From Carettochelys insculpta (taxonomy: Eukaryota; Chordata; Testudines; Carettochelyidae), in NCBI RefSeq assembly GCF_033958435.1, contig NC_134144.1, positions 5,822,010 to 5,886,009 on the forward strand: a DNA stretch of 64,000 nt. Direction: 5' to 3'. The notes beneath the pieces were generated by a model. The model did no database searches. It was not told the origin of the DNA and was given only the letters and a program-made list of their open reading frames with translations. Positions within the stretch are counted from its first letter, which is position 1. Each line of letters opens with the position of its first letter. A program made the translations under genes and the position numbers. Shown in pieces: positions 9,641 to 21,641 of this stretch.

Positions 9641-10272
9641 ACGGGCACATTCTCATGTTCCTCAACTAACATCATACATGCCATCATGTGCCAAAAATGC
9701 CCAGATGCTTTGTATATTGGACAGACTTCAAACTCTCTTAGACAAAGAGTTAATGGGCACAAAACAGACATAAAACACTCCTGATCCACAAACCTGTACG
9801 CCAGTACTTTAATGGATTGGGACATTCTGTTAATGACTTAAAAGTTTGCATCTTACTGAAGAGGAATTTTCACAACAGTCTTGAAAGAGAGGCTGCTGAA
9901 CTCTCTTATATTCAGATTCAACACATTAACATGTGGTTTGAACTGGGATGTGAATTTTCTGGGTCATTATAGGGGATCTTTTGCATACTTGGCTTAATCT
10001 AATTCTTTACTCCTCCCACCCCCTTGTGCCCCTCTACTCTCTGATTTGCTCACCTTGATAATTTTTTTTCTGATTTGTCAACCTTGATTACTATTTTTCG
10101 TTCTCTGTACCTTAAATATTGAGTCTGTTCTGGTCTGGCTATGGTCCGAAGAAGTGGGTCTGTCCCACAAAAGCTCACCTAATAAATTATTTTGTTAGTG
10201 TTTAAAGTGCTACTTGACTGCTTTTTTTGTTTTGATAGTGTATAGACTAGCTCAGCTTTCTCTCTGTTACTT
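9641..10272 (+). mobile_element. Penelope-like 3' end in opposite orientation
   Basis: The + strand repeats the GIY-YIG end of the neighbouring copy: GCCCAGATGCTTTGTATATT, then CAAACTCTCTTAGACAAAGA, the same bases that appear reversed near 8040-8110. It continues through the 3' UTR and the complete tail, including CTAATAAATTATTTTGTTAG and the terminal GATAGTGTATAGACTAGCTC missing from the other copy. It is disrupted by stops and shifts. It covers only the last part of the element. Confidence 0.8.
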
Positions 10273-10784
10273 GTCTACATTTTGTGTGTGTAAAGTTCGA
10301 AGGCGGAACTCTTCAGTGAGATGCGTACCAGACAATCTCATTGTAGGTGCAGGGCAGGGTTCTTTTCACTGACCACCCTCACACTGTTGCAGCCCTTTGT
10401 GGAATGTGGTGTTTGTTTTTAGACCGTGTTGTACCCAAATCTTTTGCTTTTTGCTTCATGATGAGAACAGGAGGCAAATCTCATTGCTTCTGGATTGTCA
10501 GAAAGTGACACAACGGTACCAATTCTCCATTGTGGAAAGCTGTCATTTCTGACGGTTGTAGTAACTGTGCTGTGAGACTGCAGCGTTACTGATCCAGGAT
10601 TCCACTCGCATTATTTCCTTACCAAACTTTTGGGTGATTGACAAAGGAGAGGAGATTGAGACCAAGTGATAGTAGGCAAATCTCTTGAGTCGTTACCACA
10701 TTTTTGAAAACACTCATTGAGTTGTCAAATACAAGTAAGGTACTTATTTTTCCCATACTGCTTATTTCTAATGTTAATCTAAAT

Positions 10785-11812
10785 CAGGGGTCAGCAACTT
10801 TTCCAAGGCAGAGTGCTGAAATTTGACCTCTGTATGGTCCAAATGCCAGTGATAGTTTTTAAAGTCACTAAGGCTGCGTCTACACGTGCACGCTACTTCG
10901 AAGTAGCGGCAGTAACTTCGAAATAGCGCCCGTCACGTCTACACGTGTTGGGCGCTATTTCGAAGTTGAAATCGACGTTAGGCGGCGAGACGTCGAAGTC
11001 GCTAACCCCATGAGCGGATGGGAATAGCGCCCTACTTCGACGTTCAACATCGAAGTAGGGACGTGTAGACGATCCGCGTCCCGCAACATCGAAATAGCGG
11101 GCTCCTCCATGGCGGCCATCAGCTGGGGGGTTGAGAGATACTCTCTCTCCAGCCCTTGCGGGGCTCTGTGGTCACCGTGGGCAGCAGCCCTTAGCCCAGG
11201 GCTTCTGGCTGCTGCTGCTGCAGCTGGGGGTCCGTGCTGCATATACAGGGTCTGCAACTAGTTGTTGGCTCTGTGTATCTTGCACTGTTTAATGAAAGTG
11301 TGTCTGGGAGGGGCCCTTTAAGGGAGCGACTTGCTGTTGAGTCCGCCCCGTGACCCTGTCTGCAGCTGTGCCTGGCTCCCTTATTTCGATGTGTGCTACT
11401 TTGGCGTGTAGACGTTCCCTCGCTGTGCCTATTTCGATGTTGGGCTGAGCAACGTCGAAGTTGAACATCGACGTTGCCAGCCCTGGAGGACGTGTAGACG
11501 TTATTCATCGAAATAGACTATTTCGATGTCGCAACATCGAAATAAGCTATTTCGAAGTTGGGTGCACGTGTAGACGTAGCCTAAAAGTCCTACTTACAAC
11601 AGCTTCATAAATAAATGAAGACGCAGAACTTTGCTCTTCAGGTGGTGGTTGGTAGCATTAGTTGGTCTTTTGTTAATCCACAGGCAGCCTGTCTTTGAGC
11701 AAGCTCCCAGCTGCATGGGGGAGGTCCGGTGGGGCTGAGCTCCTGCCTTGTGTGCTGATGAAAATCTGTTCATGTGCCGCTCTTGGCACCCGTGCTAGGT
11801 TGCTGACCCCAG
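10785..11812. mobile_element. hAT-type MITE interrupted by a Harbinger element
   Basis: Ends are CAGGGGTCAGCAAC (10785) and GTTGCTGACCCCAG (to 11812), inverted. Flanks are ATCTAAAT (10777-10784) and AACTAAAT (11813-11820), an 8-bp target duplication with one mismatch, as expected of hAT elements. The interior is split by the insertion 10872-11581. Without that insert the element is about 315 bp, non-autonomous. Confidence 0.8.
10872..11581. mobile_element. PIF/Harbinger-like element, nested
   Basis: Ends are GGCTGCGTCTACACGTGCAC and GTGCACGTGTAGACGTAGCC, near-perfect inverted repeats. TAA flanks both sides (10869-10871 and 11582-11584), matching the TWA target of PIF/Harbinger. The interior is CpG-rich and full of ACTTCGAAGTAG and ATTTCGATGT motifs; several internal ACGTGTAGACG copies suggest sub-terminal repeats. 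No transposase is recognised. It lies inside the hAT element and is therefore younger. Confidence 0.82.
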
Positions 11813-12149
11813 AACTAAATCACTAATGGATGGCCTGTGGCCATGAGACAGGTGGCCCGTGGCTCCCTTGTCTGCCTCCTGCCCCCACGCTCCTCTTGCA
11901 TACTTCCTGCTGTTCTCCCTCTCTCCCAGCACGTTTGCAGCATCACCAATCTGCTGATCCATGCTCTGTCCCTGCTCTTCCCCCTCCCTTCCGGAGCAGG
12001 AGGTGCGTGGCTTCGCTGTGCGAGAGGCACACGGGGGAGTAGGGCAGGGGAAGAAGGAAGGTGGGTTCCACTGGCTGCAGATGGAATCACAATTGTCTGC
12101 AGGCTGCTAGGGCCCCCAGAAATGGAGGGCCACTCAGGTCCACGCCCTA

Positions 12150-12240
12150 TTTTTGTAACAGCAACAAAGGGTCCTATGGCACCTTATAGACTAACAGAAA
12201 AGTTTTGAGCATGAGCTTTCTTGAGCACAGACTCACTTTC
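12150..12240 (-). repeat. Penelope-type tail fragment, reversed
   Basis: The + strand reads AGCAACAAAGGGTCCTATGG, then CACCTTATAGACTAACAGAA, then GAGCATGAGCTTTCTTGAGC. It is the reverse complement of the tail module at 3271-3366. Only one arm is present. Confidence 0.6.
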
Positions 12241-12885
12241 CCTATTTTCGGTTGTCCATTGGTGATCTAAGTGGAAGATTCTCCTTTACCAACCTCATTC
12301 CATGAGAAGGTTCACATTACAATCACTTTGACATGCAAATACTGGTTTGTGATGTCACTGAAACAGTGACATTAAAGGACATGTCTCACAGTAAATATGG
12401 AATTTTTCTTTTGTAGCTGAAATTTCTGGGTAATCAAAAGCGATAATAAGGTAGAAAACGTGGATGACAGTTTAATAGGGTTTAGAGGAACTATTTAAAG
12501 TGGGGTGAAGTTCTTTAAGGGTATAATGGGACGGGAAGGCTTTTGAGGTAACTGGCTTGAGGCACTTTGATGTGCAATGTTGAAGAATAATAGTCAGAGC
12601 TGAGAAGCAACCTTTTATGATTGTTGAGTGAACTTTAATGGTACTCCAAATGTCAAAGTGAATGCAGAAAATCACGCACGAGGTTATTTTGGTCTGAAAT
12701 TTCCCTGTATGGTGGCTTTAATTGCAAGAATAATGGAATGAAATGTATTTTAAAAATCAGGTTTATGCAAAAGTCTCCCTTGTGCATTGGAAACCAGAGT
12801 AACAGATAAATTAATTTCAGGGAAATATTTCAGATATAACTGTATTTGTCTTGGAGAAACTCTAGCTTTATTGTGCTTAATCTGA

Positions 12886-12904
12886 TTTTTTTTTTTTTTT
12901 TTTT
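12886..12904. repeat. T homopolymer (19)
   Basis: Uninterrupted run of T in intron 3. Confidence 0.95.
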
Positions 12905-13823
12905 AAATCATCACTGTATTTTTACAAACAATTCAGTGCTGTTGTAGCAGAAGCACTAAAATATAAAATGGCGTGGTGATTCATTTTTTATTTTTGGAGG
13001 ATTCCTCCATTATTATTAGTGACCTTTTATTACTCTCATTTCTGACTTGAGGGAAACACATTCTTGAGGGATGTATATAGTTTGTCATAGATGCAATGGA
13101 TGGTACAACTAGATGGCTGGGATTGATCAAGTGAAAATAGACATTATTATGTTTCATCTAATGATGAATGGTAGAAGGCTGCAGGAATTGAAGAGTTAGA
13201 AATTGTGGTAATCTAGGGTGTTTTGCCATTCATTTTTGCCCTTGGAAACTTGTCAGTTCCCATAGATGTGTGCCTAGTAGACCTGCCTCAGCAGCATAGA
13301 GTTACATTTATTCATGTCTTTCCAAGATTTAACTTTTTTGATTGTGGTGGTAAACTACACAGTGCAGATCAATGCATTTTGTAGGGGTCCAGATGGGTTA
13401 CTGAAGGCACTACAAAGAGTAACTATAGTAAAGTCACAAAAAGGTAGCCCTCATGCCAAGGCTTACTTTCAGGCAGATTTTTGTCCTGTGGCAATAAGAA
13501 AGGGGCAGATTTTTGGGTTTTTGGCAGTTGTGCCTTTTGCATTTGTGCGTGTAGCAAGGTAAGTTGAGCAAAGTCTACTTTCTACTTCCGCATGTGTATG
13601 TGGAGTTATTTGGAAAGGGGCACTCTCCATGTTGTTGAGGATGGATGGAGATCACGAGCAAGCTCTCTTTGTAGGCAGATCTTTGGCAACCCTAGCATGG
13701 TAGACAAAAATGAATTTTGTGGGCAGTCTTTGAGTGGAGTGCAGGAAGGTGGTTGTGCCAAAAGGGGCAGGAGACTCGGCTATTGCACATGGATGCAAAT
13801 ACAGCAAAGTGTGGGTGTAAGAG

Positions 13824-14233
13824 TGTGAGGGGGAGGCCAGGCAAGGCAGGGGTTAAACATGGCCTGTTGGCTCAGTCAGCCCCACCCCGGTTCACCTGTG
13901 GCCAGTGTCAGGCCTGGCGGGGTATAAAGGGAAGGAAGCCAGCCCAGTTTGGGGCTGACCAGCCAAGAGCCAGGAACTGGCTCTGAGGCAGCAGGCCTCG
14001 AGCCAGAGCTGCCACCAGAGGGTGCAGCCCAGGACTCTCCCCCAGGCACTGAGGGGAGTGGAGAGCCCACTCCCCCAGGGAACACCTCTTCCGCCAAAGG
14101 GGGCACTAGATTCTTGGGGCCACACTCCAAACTTAACCCATAGACCCTCAGCTGGGGCTGAAGACCCACCCAACAGGCCCTGGCCGGGGGCCTAGCTACT
14201 AGGCCACCTGGTCCCAGGTGTGAACCACTCACA
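13824..14233. mobile_element. Possible solo LTR
   Basis: The 410-bp GC-rich block starts TGTGAG and ends CTCACA, the short TG...CA inverted ends typical of LTRs. A TATA box-like GGTATAAAGGG lies at about 13919. No target duplication is found and no internal retroviral sequence adjoins it, so a GC-rich MITE remains possible. Confidence 0.4.
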
Positions 14234-14879
14234 ATGGGAAATAGTTGTTTTTGAGCCAGTTTTCAGCACACAGAAGAAAGTGCCTGATCTGGACTCCTGC
14301 TATTGGAACTTTATGTAAAAAGTGGGACCCAGTATATGGGGCCTCTTGTTATTTAGTATGTATAGCCCTCAGCAGATGTCTGGGCTCCATTGCACTTGTG
14401 GCTCTAAAACCTGTTAACCCTTGTTCTGAAGGCCTCCATTCTAAATGGACAAGAAGGATGGGGTGAGAGAAAGCAAGGATGTTTTTAAGCCCTTGTTTTA
14501 GACATTGGGTGGCCTGAGGTCTGAGGCAGAGCTATGGGCAGGACCCATGTCTGACTTCCAGTCCAGTGCCTTAAATAAGACAACCAGCCTTTGTATGTAA
14601 TGTAGTTGGAGCAGTGTCAATTCCAGGGTATCAGAGAGGTGAGGTCTTTTTTTTTCCTTCTCTTGGACCAACTTCTGTGAGAGACCATCGTTTTGTCTTT
14701 ACACCTGGGATCTCGACACAGTTTTACGCAACATACTTTCTAGTAGACAAGAAATCAAAGTAGTGAGATCTCTATAGGCTTCTGTGCCCTTCAGCCTCAG
14801 TGGCTGCAGGTCTGTGACTACCGATAAGTAAATTATGCACCTGTATCAGACAATACAAAATCTGGGACACCAGATTGCC

Positions 14880-15310
14880 TCAGATTTCATGGTGGCTCCA
14901 ATGGCCAGCCCTGTCCCCTGACCAGCTCCCCTATCTCTTGGCTCGGGCTCAGCAACAGCTCCAGCCACCAGCCATTCTCAGGCATTGGTGAGTTGTGTGA
15001 GCCTGTAGACTGGAGGATTCAGGAGGAGCATCAGGTAGCTGTGCCTCTGGCTGGAGAGAAGGGTGGAAGGGGAAACCGTAGCTGTTCTCTGGACTGCAGT
15101 AGGGCCGGCCACAGCTTCTCCTGCACTCTCAAGTCGGCAGGCTCACATCACTGACTGCTGGCCAGGCCTTCTGCCCGCTCCTCTGAGGTGGCAGGGGAGC
15201 CTCCCTGTCTTGCTGTGCTCCTGTTCCCCATAGCTTCTGCTCCCATAGTCGATCCCCTTACAGCACACCCCCACCTGCAGGGGAGGTGCAGGCGCTGGCC
15301 TGCATATGAC
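14880..15310. other. GC-rich unclassified stretch
   Basis: The composition changes to GC-rich, with CAGCTCC and GGCCAGGC motifs, between AT-rich flanks. It looks like the interior of an old transposon, but no termini were found. Confidence 0.35.
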
Positions 15311-18083
15311 ACTAGCAGCCCTGAGTGATTGGTAATATGGAGATGTAAGTGGAGAACTTTGATTTTTTAGCTTGTGTCCGGCTCTCTCGTTCTCACAAAA
15401 AAGTGCCCTTTTTAGTCCTCTTTTTATTTTTTTTTGTAATAGAACAAATCTGCAATTGCTAAGGAAGAGCTACATTTTAAAGACTAATCTTGACATCCTA
15501 AAAGAAAAATTAGTTAATATTGGAAGTATAAGCCACTGCCTGTAGGTAGTAAGATACTTATTAAATGTGTTAATGGGACAGTTAATTTTTTAATTCACAT
15601 GCAATTAAATTCAGAATTAAAATACCCGAAGAATTTATCTTGTTTAGCCAGCACTGAATCTGTGATGCTGCTCCTTTAACCAGCTAAGGAAGTATTATAT
15701 AAAATCTTGAATACGATCAATTGTCATATTAAGGACTTGATTATCACCATATAGGGCACAAAATGGAGCATGTAATAGAAAATCAGGTAGTGTGCCTGCT
15801 TACCAATTTCCACTTTTCTATTTGGGCATTAAAGCATGTTGTATGTCTGGTAGGATTACACCTTAACTGTGTTCTTGTCTTCATGCTCTCTAAGTCTGTA
15901 CATGCAGGCCTCTGCATCGTGAAGAATTAAAATTTGTGCAGATGTCTCCTTGAACTACAAAAACTTTTCTCTACTAACCTCTTCTCCTTAAGTATTGTGT
16001 GTGTTGCCGTAGATGTTAATAATAATTAGACTTTCAATGTTCTTCTCCCTGTCCTGAAATGCAAAAGTCCTTTTTTCCACTGGGAAGGAAGATCTAAACT
16101 GTTCCTCTGAATTATTGTCATTAACGGTTCTGCCATCCCCCAGAGTTGCAAGGCTTTTTTGCTTCACTGTATTTGACAATTTCCTCTCCAAGTGAACCTT
16201 ATTACCTGCATTTTACTAGAAAGTATATAATTACTATAATTAAGGTGGATAATTAAGAAGAACTCATTGAACCATGGACATATGTGGCATACTAGAGATG
16301 AAGAAGCCTGATTTACAGTAATACTTTTCAAAATTAGCTTCTAAATACTTCAGCAGATTTTCTATGTTCAGTGTACTTTAAAGAGAAGAGACTGTCTGTC
16401 ATAAATTTTCCTGACAATTTATAGATAATTTTACCTTATTCTTCATAACACAATCTACCTTAGACTAACAGTTAAATTGAAAGCTTTTAAAATTCTCTTT
16501 CCCTTATGTTAAACCAGACTTTACAGGTGTTGCACAGATCCTGTTAAGTATATGTTGGTGCTGGTGGGCTACAAAAGAGATTAACTTTGATAAGTCTTTA
16601 TAGATCACGATTTAGTTTTTCATATTTTGGTGTGGAGGGGAAACTATCGGATGCCTTCTGTAACAGATTATACTGCATTTTGTGATGCTATGACATTTTT
16701 CATAATAGCTAAAGATGAGTGTTTGAATAGCTGGAATTTCTCCTGTTTTTTTCTCAGTGCTGAATACTTAACTTGCAAAATAATCATTCTTCAGTGAAGG
16801 CACTAATGTTGCACAGATGGTACCAAAGCACTTCCCTTTGATTTTTAATAAGGGACTAGTTTGTCAAAGAGATTTCTCAACTTCTGTTCTGAAACCCATA
16901 ATGGAGAATAATTTGAAAGACACACAATGTGCATCATTATATTCCTTTGATGCAGATTAATGATAGCTGAGACACATTTGCTAATTGCTTCTTTTTCCTC
17001 TTCAGTTTATTATTGCATTACAGCAAAAACTTGAATATGCAACTCTTTAGTGATGTCTCTCTCTACCTCATAATATTTTTGTCTAGTCTGAATCATTTTA
17101 AAATTCACAGAATTGAGTTCTCTTAAATGTCAGCATTAATAAACTTTGTTTCATTATGTGAAAATAAACCAGACTTGGTGAATAGAGATGATTCTGTTAA
17201 TTTATAATGTATATGGATATTACATTTGGCAAATAAGTTATCAAGAGAAAATTTGATAGAACTATTATAGGCTGGCTTTAATACAGGTAAAATGGATTTT
17301 TTTTTATTTACATTATTAATGTCTCAGGTAGTTAGCAAGAATTAGCAAAGTCTGTTAAGTTGATCTCTCTCCTATCACATATACAATTCAATTTTTTGGT
17401 GAGGCTCATACAAGTAGTATTAAGTATTATTAATTGGTATTAACTTCTAAACATATACAGCTTCCTTGTACATTAATGTTAAGATTGTATTGCCTTTTTG
17501 TTTCTATCTTGGAAGCAGCATATGATTCCTTTAGATCAAAATCTGCTTGCAACTTTTGTCTGTAGGAGACTTAGTTGAGTGCTCTTTTAGTTTTCAGTGT
17601 AATGTCCTCTTTGTTTAAATAACTGTGAGAACTTCCTTTTTCATAGCTAATACACAGTTCTTACGCTGTAACATAGATTCATGTGAGCACCCTTCTGCAG
17701 ATAGAATTGGACGTTCATTGTCGTCCTTGCCTACTGAACACATTAATCTGGGAATGGGTTACTGAAAGGAGGAGATGAGGGATCAGTGTTTCAGGAATGT
17801 CTCCTTTTGCAGAACTCTGCAGATGTGTTAAAGGAGGAGGGTTGGCACTTGTTTGTGAGAGTCCCTACATAGGAGAGGGAGTGTTGCTACATTTTTCCCA
17901 GTAGCTAAGTAAAGAGATTCAATGAGAGCTGATATTTCTAGCCAGTTGTTCATCTAAAAGATGAAGCCTCTGGAGAGGGTTCAGGTAGGCAGGCTAAATT
18001 TCTATGGCTCATTTTTTATATTCGTCTGTGGCAAGTAGGTGTCTGGAAATTGAGTAGTACTCAAACTTTTTCACGTTGTAGAC

Positions 18084-18873
18084 CAGGGGTGAGCAAGCTT
18101 GTTATGCTGGGCCCCCATCTTTGGCTCTGCAATTAGCCAGGGCCACTCAACCAGTCTAATAAAATCCAAACTAACTGAAATGTCAGTTATGGTCACGTAA
18201 AAAACCTTTAGCCAGTGTAAGAAAATAAGTATGTAAAATGTAAAAATGTTGTTAATCAGTATATAAATGCAAATATACAGACAGAAAACGAGGAACATAT
18301 TACAAATTTTTAATGAGACAGCGCTTGCTTTATATGATTCTTTATCTTGATATTTCAAAAGCCTGTCCCATGCACTCTCCAGACTGGGGGGGATGGGAGG
18401 AGGGCGTGTAAACCAAAACATGAACAGCTCCCTATAGTTTAAAGAACCTGCTCTCCTCCCCCTGCCTGCCCTTCTCTAGCCTTCCCTGGGCAAAGTTAGA
18501 CAAAAGAACAAAATAAAAGATCGACATTATTACGCCAAAAAAAGTTGATCAAAGGGGCTGTTCCCATAGAAGCTTAACCCCACTCAGCTGTCTCCCAGCT
18601 TTCTCTGGCTGGGAGACTGGAAATGATTCCAGTTCTCCTGAGGGACAGTGGCCACATTGGGGACTGAATGGCTGGTAGTACAGGTCAGCCTGGCCCAGTG
18701 AGGTTGCAGAGGGCTCCACGTGGGGTCGAGGATGGGGGCCGACAGGACTGGAAATGAAGCTGGCAGACGGAGGCCGGGAGGTAAGCAGCACTGCTTATCT
18801 GGCAGGCAGTGGTGAGAAGGGGCGGGGGACGTCGCTTGTGCTGCGTCCCCCTCCCCCAGTTTGCACAATCCTG
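18084..18873. mobile_element. hAT-type element
   Basis: Ends are CAGGGGTGAGCAAGC and TTGCACAATCCTG, imperfect inverted repeats. Flanks TTGTAGAC (18076-18083) and CTGTAGAT (18874-18881) match at six of eight bases. The interior contains the GGGCCCCCATCTTTGGC type start seen in non-autonomous hAT families. Frames inside show no transposase motif. Confidence 0.6.
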
Positions 18874-19241
18874 CTGTAGATCACACTTTAATAGTCTTAC
18901 GAAGGTATCCCCTCCTATTCACAATCCTGCACCATCCCTATTGCAACTGGAGTAAGTGCTTACAGGAAGAGCACTAGGATAGTATTCAGTGTATTTTTGG
19001 CCTTCTTTCAATTTTAAAATAAAAATGAGGAGTCCCAGTACCGTGTGACCAGACGGTCCTCTACTTGCCATCAGGAGCTTGTAGATGAGTTTGAGAATGT
19101 TTGTAATCCGTTTGCAAGCGTTGCTAGTGCCACAAGTGGTACCTCTGAAGAACAACTTGCTGTGCACATGTTTAATGGTATTAATATCGCTTTAGAATCT
19201 GTGCTGCTGAGCGACAATGTGTCATCATGGTGTCTCTGGGA

Positions 19242-19614
19242 CATTGGTGGGCCACCTGCAGCCCATCAGGGCTCTATGCATGGCCCACAAGACATTTGTT
19301 TACTGTTGCTCACTCATGCGGTTGCTATGCACATAGGGTTTTTTCCTACTAGTACTGCTAAAGTGACATGCATGTACAGCAAGGGCAAATGAAGTGAGGT
19401 GCATGTGGATTGCCTACAACGTTGCCTGTGAGAGCCGTGTGCTTCCTCTGCATCTATCAAAGCGCTGCTGTGGTTCACTCTGCATGTCGCACAAATTCTA
19501 GGTATGCGAGTGCAGTTAGCAAAACTACTCCATATCCCAGGAGACGTGCTTGGTTACAAAAATCTTGCGAGCTGCTCTTGTGGCCCACTGACTAGTCTAC
19601 GTTGCCCATCACTG
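19242..19614. mobile_element. hAT-type element
   Basis: The left end CATTGGTGGGCCACCTGCAG followed by CCCATCAGGGCT and the right end GTTGCCCATCACTG are mutated inverted repeats of the CAGGGGTGGGCAAC kind. No matching 8-bp flanks are seen. The interior has TGGCCCACAAGACATTTG near the left end. Confidence 0.55.
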
Positions 19615-20595
19615 CTAAAAGGCTTGTCTTACTGGGCTGTACGTGTCATAAATAATCTCACCTGGTCCAAAATCTTTACACTGACTCCTGCAAGTTTATT
19701 TCACTCTTGTCCTCTGGTCCATAGAGCTGCCATAGAGATGAAACATAGTTACATCAAGTTACATATTTTAGAGTAGCTCTGCAAGTTTTGTAAACTGAAG
19801 AAAAAATGAATGTAAGTATTTTCATTTCTTATTGTGCATCTGTTTGCAGTCCAGTTCTTCCTTTTTTTTTAGATTCTATTGTTAAAACAAAATTGGATCT
19901 CAGATCTTTATGTAGGCTAACTAGTTATCAGATTTGTCTCAGTTTTAACTTTTTCCCCATTTCCATCAAATCCATTCCTTACAGTAAGTGGAGAATCTAT
20001 AATGCTGGAGTTGATCACCATCAGGCCTATATGCTGTAGTTATTACTAGTTATTAAAATGCTTAATCAGCTAGCCTGAGGTTATATTATTAAATGAATCT
20101 TAGCCAAATAACATGTTTCTCTTTAAATCGAATCTTCAAAAATTTAACTACTTGATTGAAGGGATAAATAGAGGAGTTTAAATACAGGAAAGTATCTTGT
20201 TTTGCTATACCATTTCTGAAGAATATTGGAGCTATTGGTTTTGGCATTAGACTGCTATACTGCAGTGTTTTTCGACAGATCTGTCTTTTGCAGTTTTTTT
20301 TCATGTGAATTTTGTGAAAAGTGAAATTCTCTGACTCCTTTCTGTTGGTGAGTGGAAATGTGTGTCTGGTATCCATAAACCTGACTACCGCTTGAGTTAG
20401 AGAGAGTACTGCTACTAATTCTAAATATAGAATATGTGGAGAAGACATTATGGCTGGCAAGTTAATGCACTGAAGTGAAAGTAATACATTTATCATAGTT
20501 TCATAAATTTTGATTTACAACTCTCTATCCAGACAGTTAGAGCTGATCTTGGCCTTAGAGCTCATTTAAAATACAAAATCCCTCTTTCCTACCAG

Positions 20596-21641
20596 ATTCT
20601 GCAGATGAAATGTTCACATCACCAGGTCCTGATCATGAAACAAGAACTAAAAAGAGGCAGATAAAAATGTGGTTCAGCCCACGGAGTAGGAAGATAAGAT
20701 GTGTCCTAAACAATAATACTATTCAGAAGCAGAATCCACTGGTAACTAATGACGAGATTACTCAGCTGGGCCAGTCTTCTTATGACTTCCTTCCTTCTCC
20801 TCCTGAAGAGAAATCTTCTAAGATGACCAAGCAACCACTACCCAGATCAAAGAAAAATCTGAAGAAAAAGAGTCTAGCAGACATCAACCAAGTGTGGGGC
20901 ATAGAGAAGAAAAAGCAGAAAGAGGGCAGTAGAACTGACGGGGAGACCCAAAATGAATTGAAAGAGAAGACTGTGACCTTCTGCAGCCAATCTTTAGTTT
21001 TATGCAGTCCAGAACCAAAGTGTGTGGAGGAGACAATAGATCAGGAGTCTGTAACAGGAATTAACCTTAAGAATGGAAGTGAGCCACGCTTGGAAATGGT
21101 TACACAGATAAACCCCACAGAGGACAAAGACAACATTAAGGTCACATGTTCTGCACAAGTGAGTACAATGAAAGGTTGTAATACAGAGAAATCTCTGCCA
21201 CCTGAAAATGAAATTACTCCTTTAAAACGTGGAAGGCAGCAGTCCATGTCCCCCACTGTATCTTGTTCCAAAAGACTGAGAAGAAGCAGGCAGAGTGGTG
21301 ATATAAGCTCAGTCAACCAGAAAGTTTGCAGTGCTGAGGTAGCTGTCTTGAGCACTGTTAAAATCTGTGCAGCCACTGAACATGGAACTCCAACTCACAT
21401 CTCCTCTCGTCCATTTAAACGTACTGGTGCCGCATGGTCAAAGACCAGAAGCTCTGCAGTTTTTCAAGAAATAAATAGCCCTTCACTTTCAGACACTCCT
21501 CCTACTCCAGTCACTTCGAATACTCACCATCAAATGGAAGCGACACACAGCCCTTCACTCTTGAAGAAGTCGCCTAGTAGTAATACAATTACCAAAAGGA
21601 ATCATAGAGGAGAGACCTTGCTTCATGTTGCTTCAATTAAG
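20596..21641 (+). CDS. BARD1: BARD1 exon 4: disordered linker and start of the ankyrin domain
   Basis: This exon is 1,046 bp: two bases that complete an Asp codon, then 348 codons. The acceptor is TTTCCTACCAG before 20596 and the donor is GTAGGA from 21642. The block IKMWFSPRSRKIR near the start matches the conserved BARD1 motif. Basic stretches such as KKNLKKKSLADINQVW and KRLRRSR are nuclear-localisation-like. The middle is rich in Ser, Pro, Thr and Lys, with many SP/TP sites (for example SPSLSDTPPTP), as expected for a phosphorylated disordered linker. The end, TKRNHRGETLLHVASIK, begins the first ankyrin repeat. Human exon 4 is about 950 bp, so this copy is 32 codons longer; the excess lies in the poorly conserved middle. 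The frame stays open past the donor to a stop at 21741-21743. Confidence 0.97.

Larger units (their letters stand above)
7579..10272. mobile_element. Penelope-like retroelement, inverted composite
   Basis: A - strand copy (3' end at 7579, body to about 9588) encodes broken reverse transcriptase and GIY-YIG domains. A second, 3'-terminal copy lies on the + strand at about 9641-10272. Both carry the same tail (GTCTGTCCCACRAAAGCTCA, then TTTAAAGTGCTAC). The 11-bp repeat GTCTACATTTT flanks the whole unit at 7568-7578 and 10273-10283, which indicates a single integration. Penelope-like elements are known to insert with inverted or partial terminal copies. The boundary between the copies is a 17-bp triplicate (9589-9640). 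The element is defective. Confidence 0.85.
7226..20595 (+). other. BARD1 intron 3 (13,370 bp)
   Basis: This is the longest intron in the window. It holds the Penelope-like composite (7579-10272), a hAT element with a nested Harbinger (10785-11812), a Penelope-type tail piece (about 12150-12240), a possible solo LTR (13824-14233), a GC-rich unclassified stretch (about 14880-15310) and two hAT elements (18084-18873, 19242-19614). The stretches 12240-13820, 14240-14880, 15310-18083 and 19615-20595 are AT-rich and I recognise nothing in them. Confidence 0.85.

Noticed and set aside
19045..19392. 115-codon frame next to a hAT element
   Set aside because: It crosses the left border of the element at 19242 and no transposase or host domain could be recognised.
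20610..20612. ATG at the start of the exon 4 frame
   Set aside because: It is an internal Met; the reading frame enters from exon 3 through a split Asp codon.
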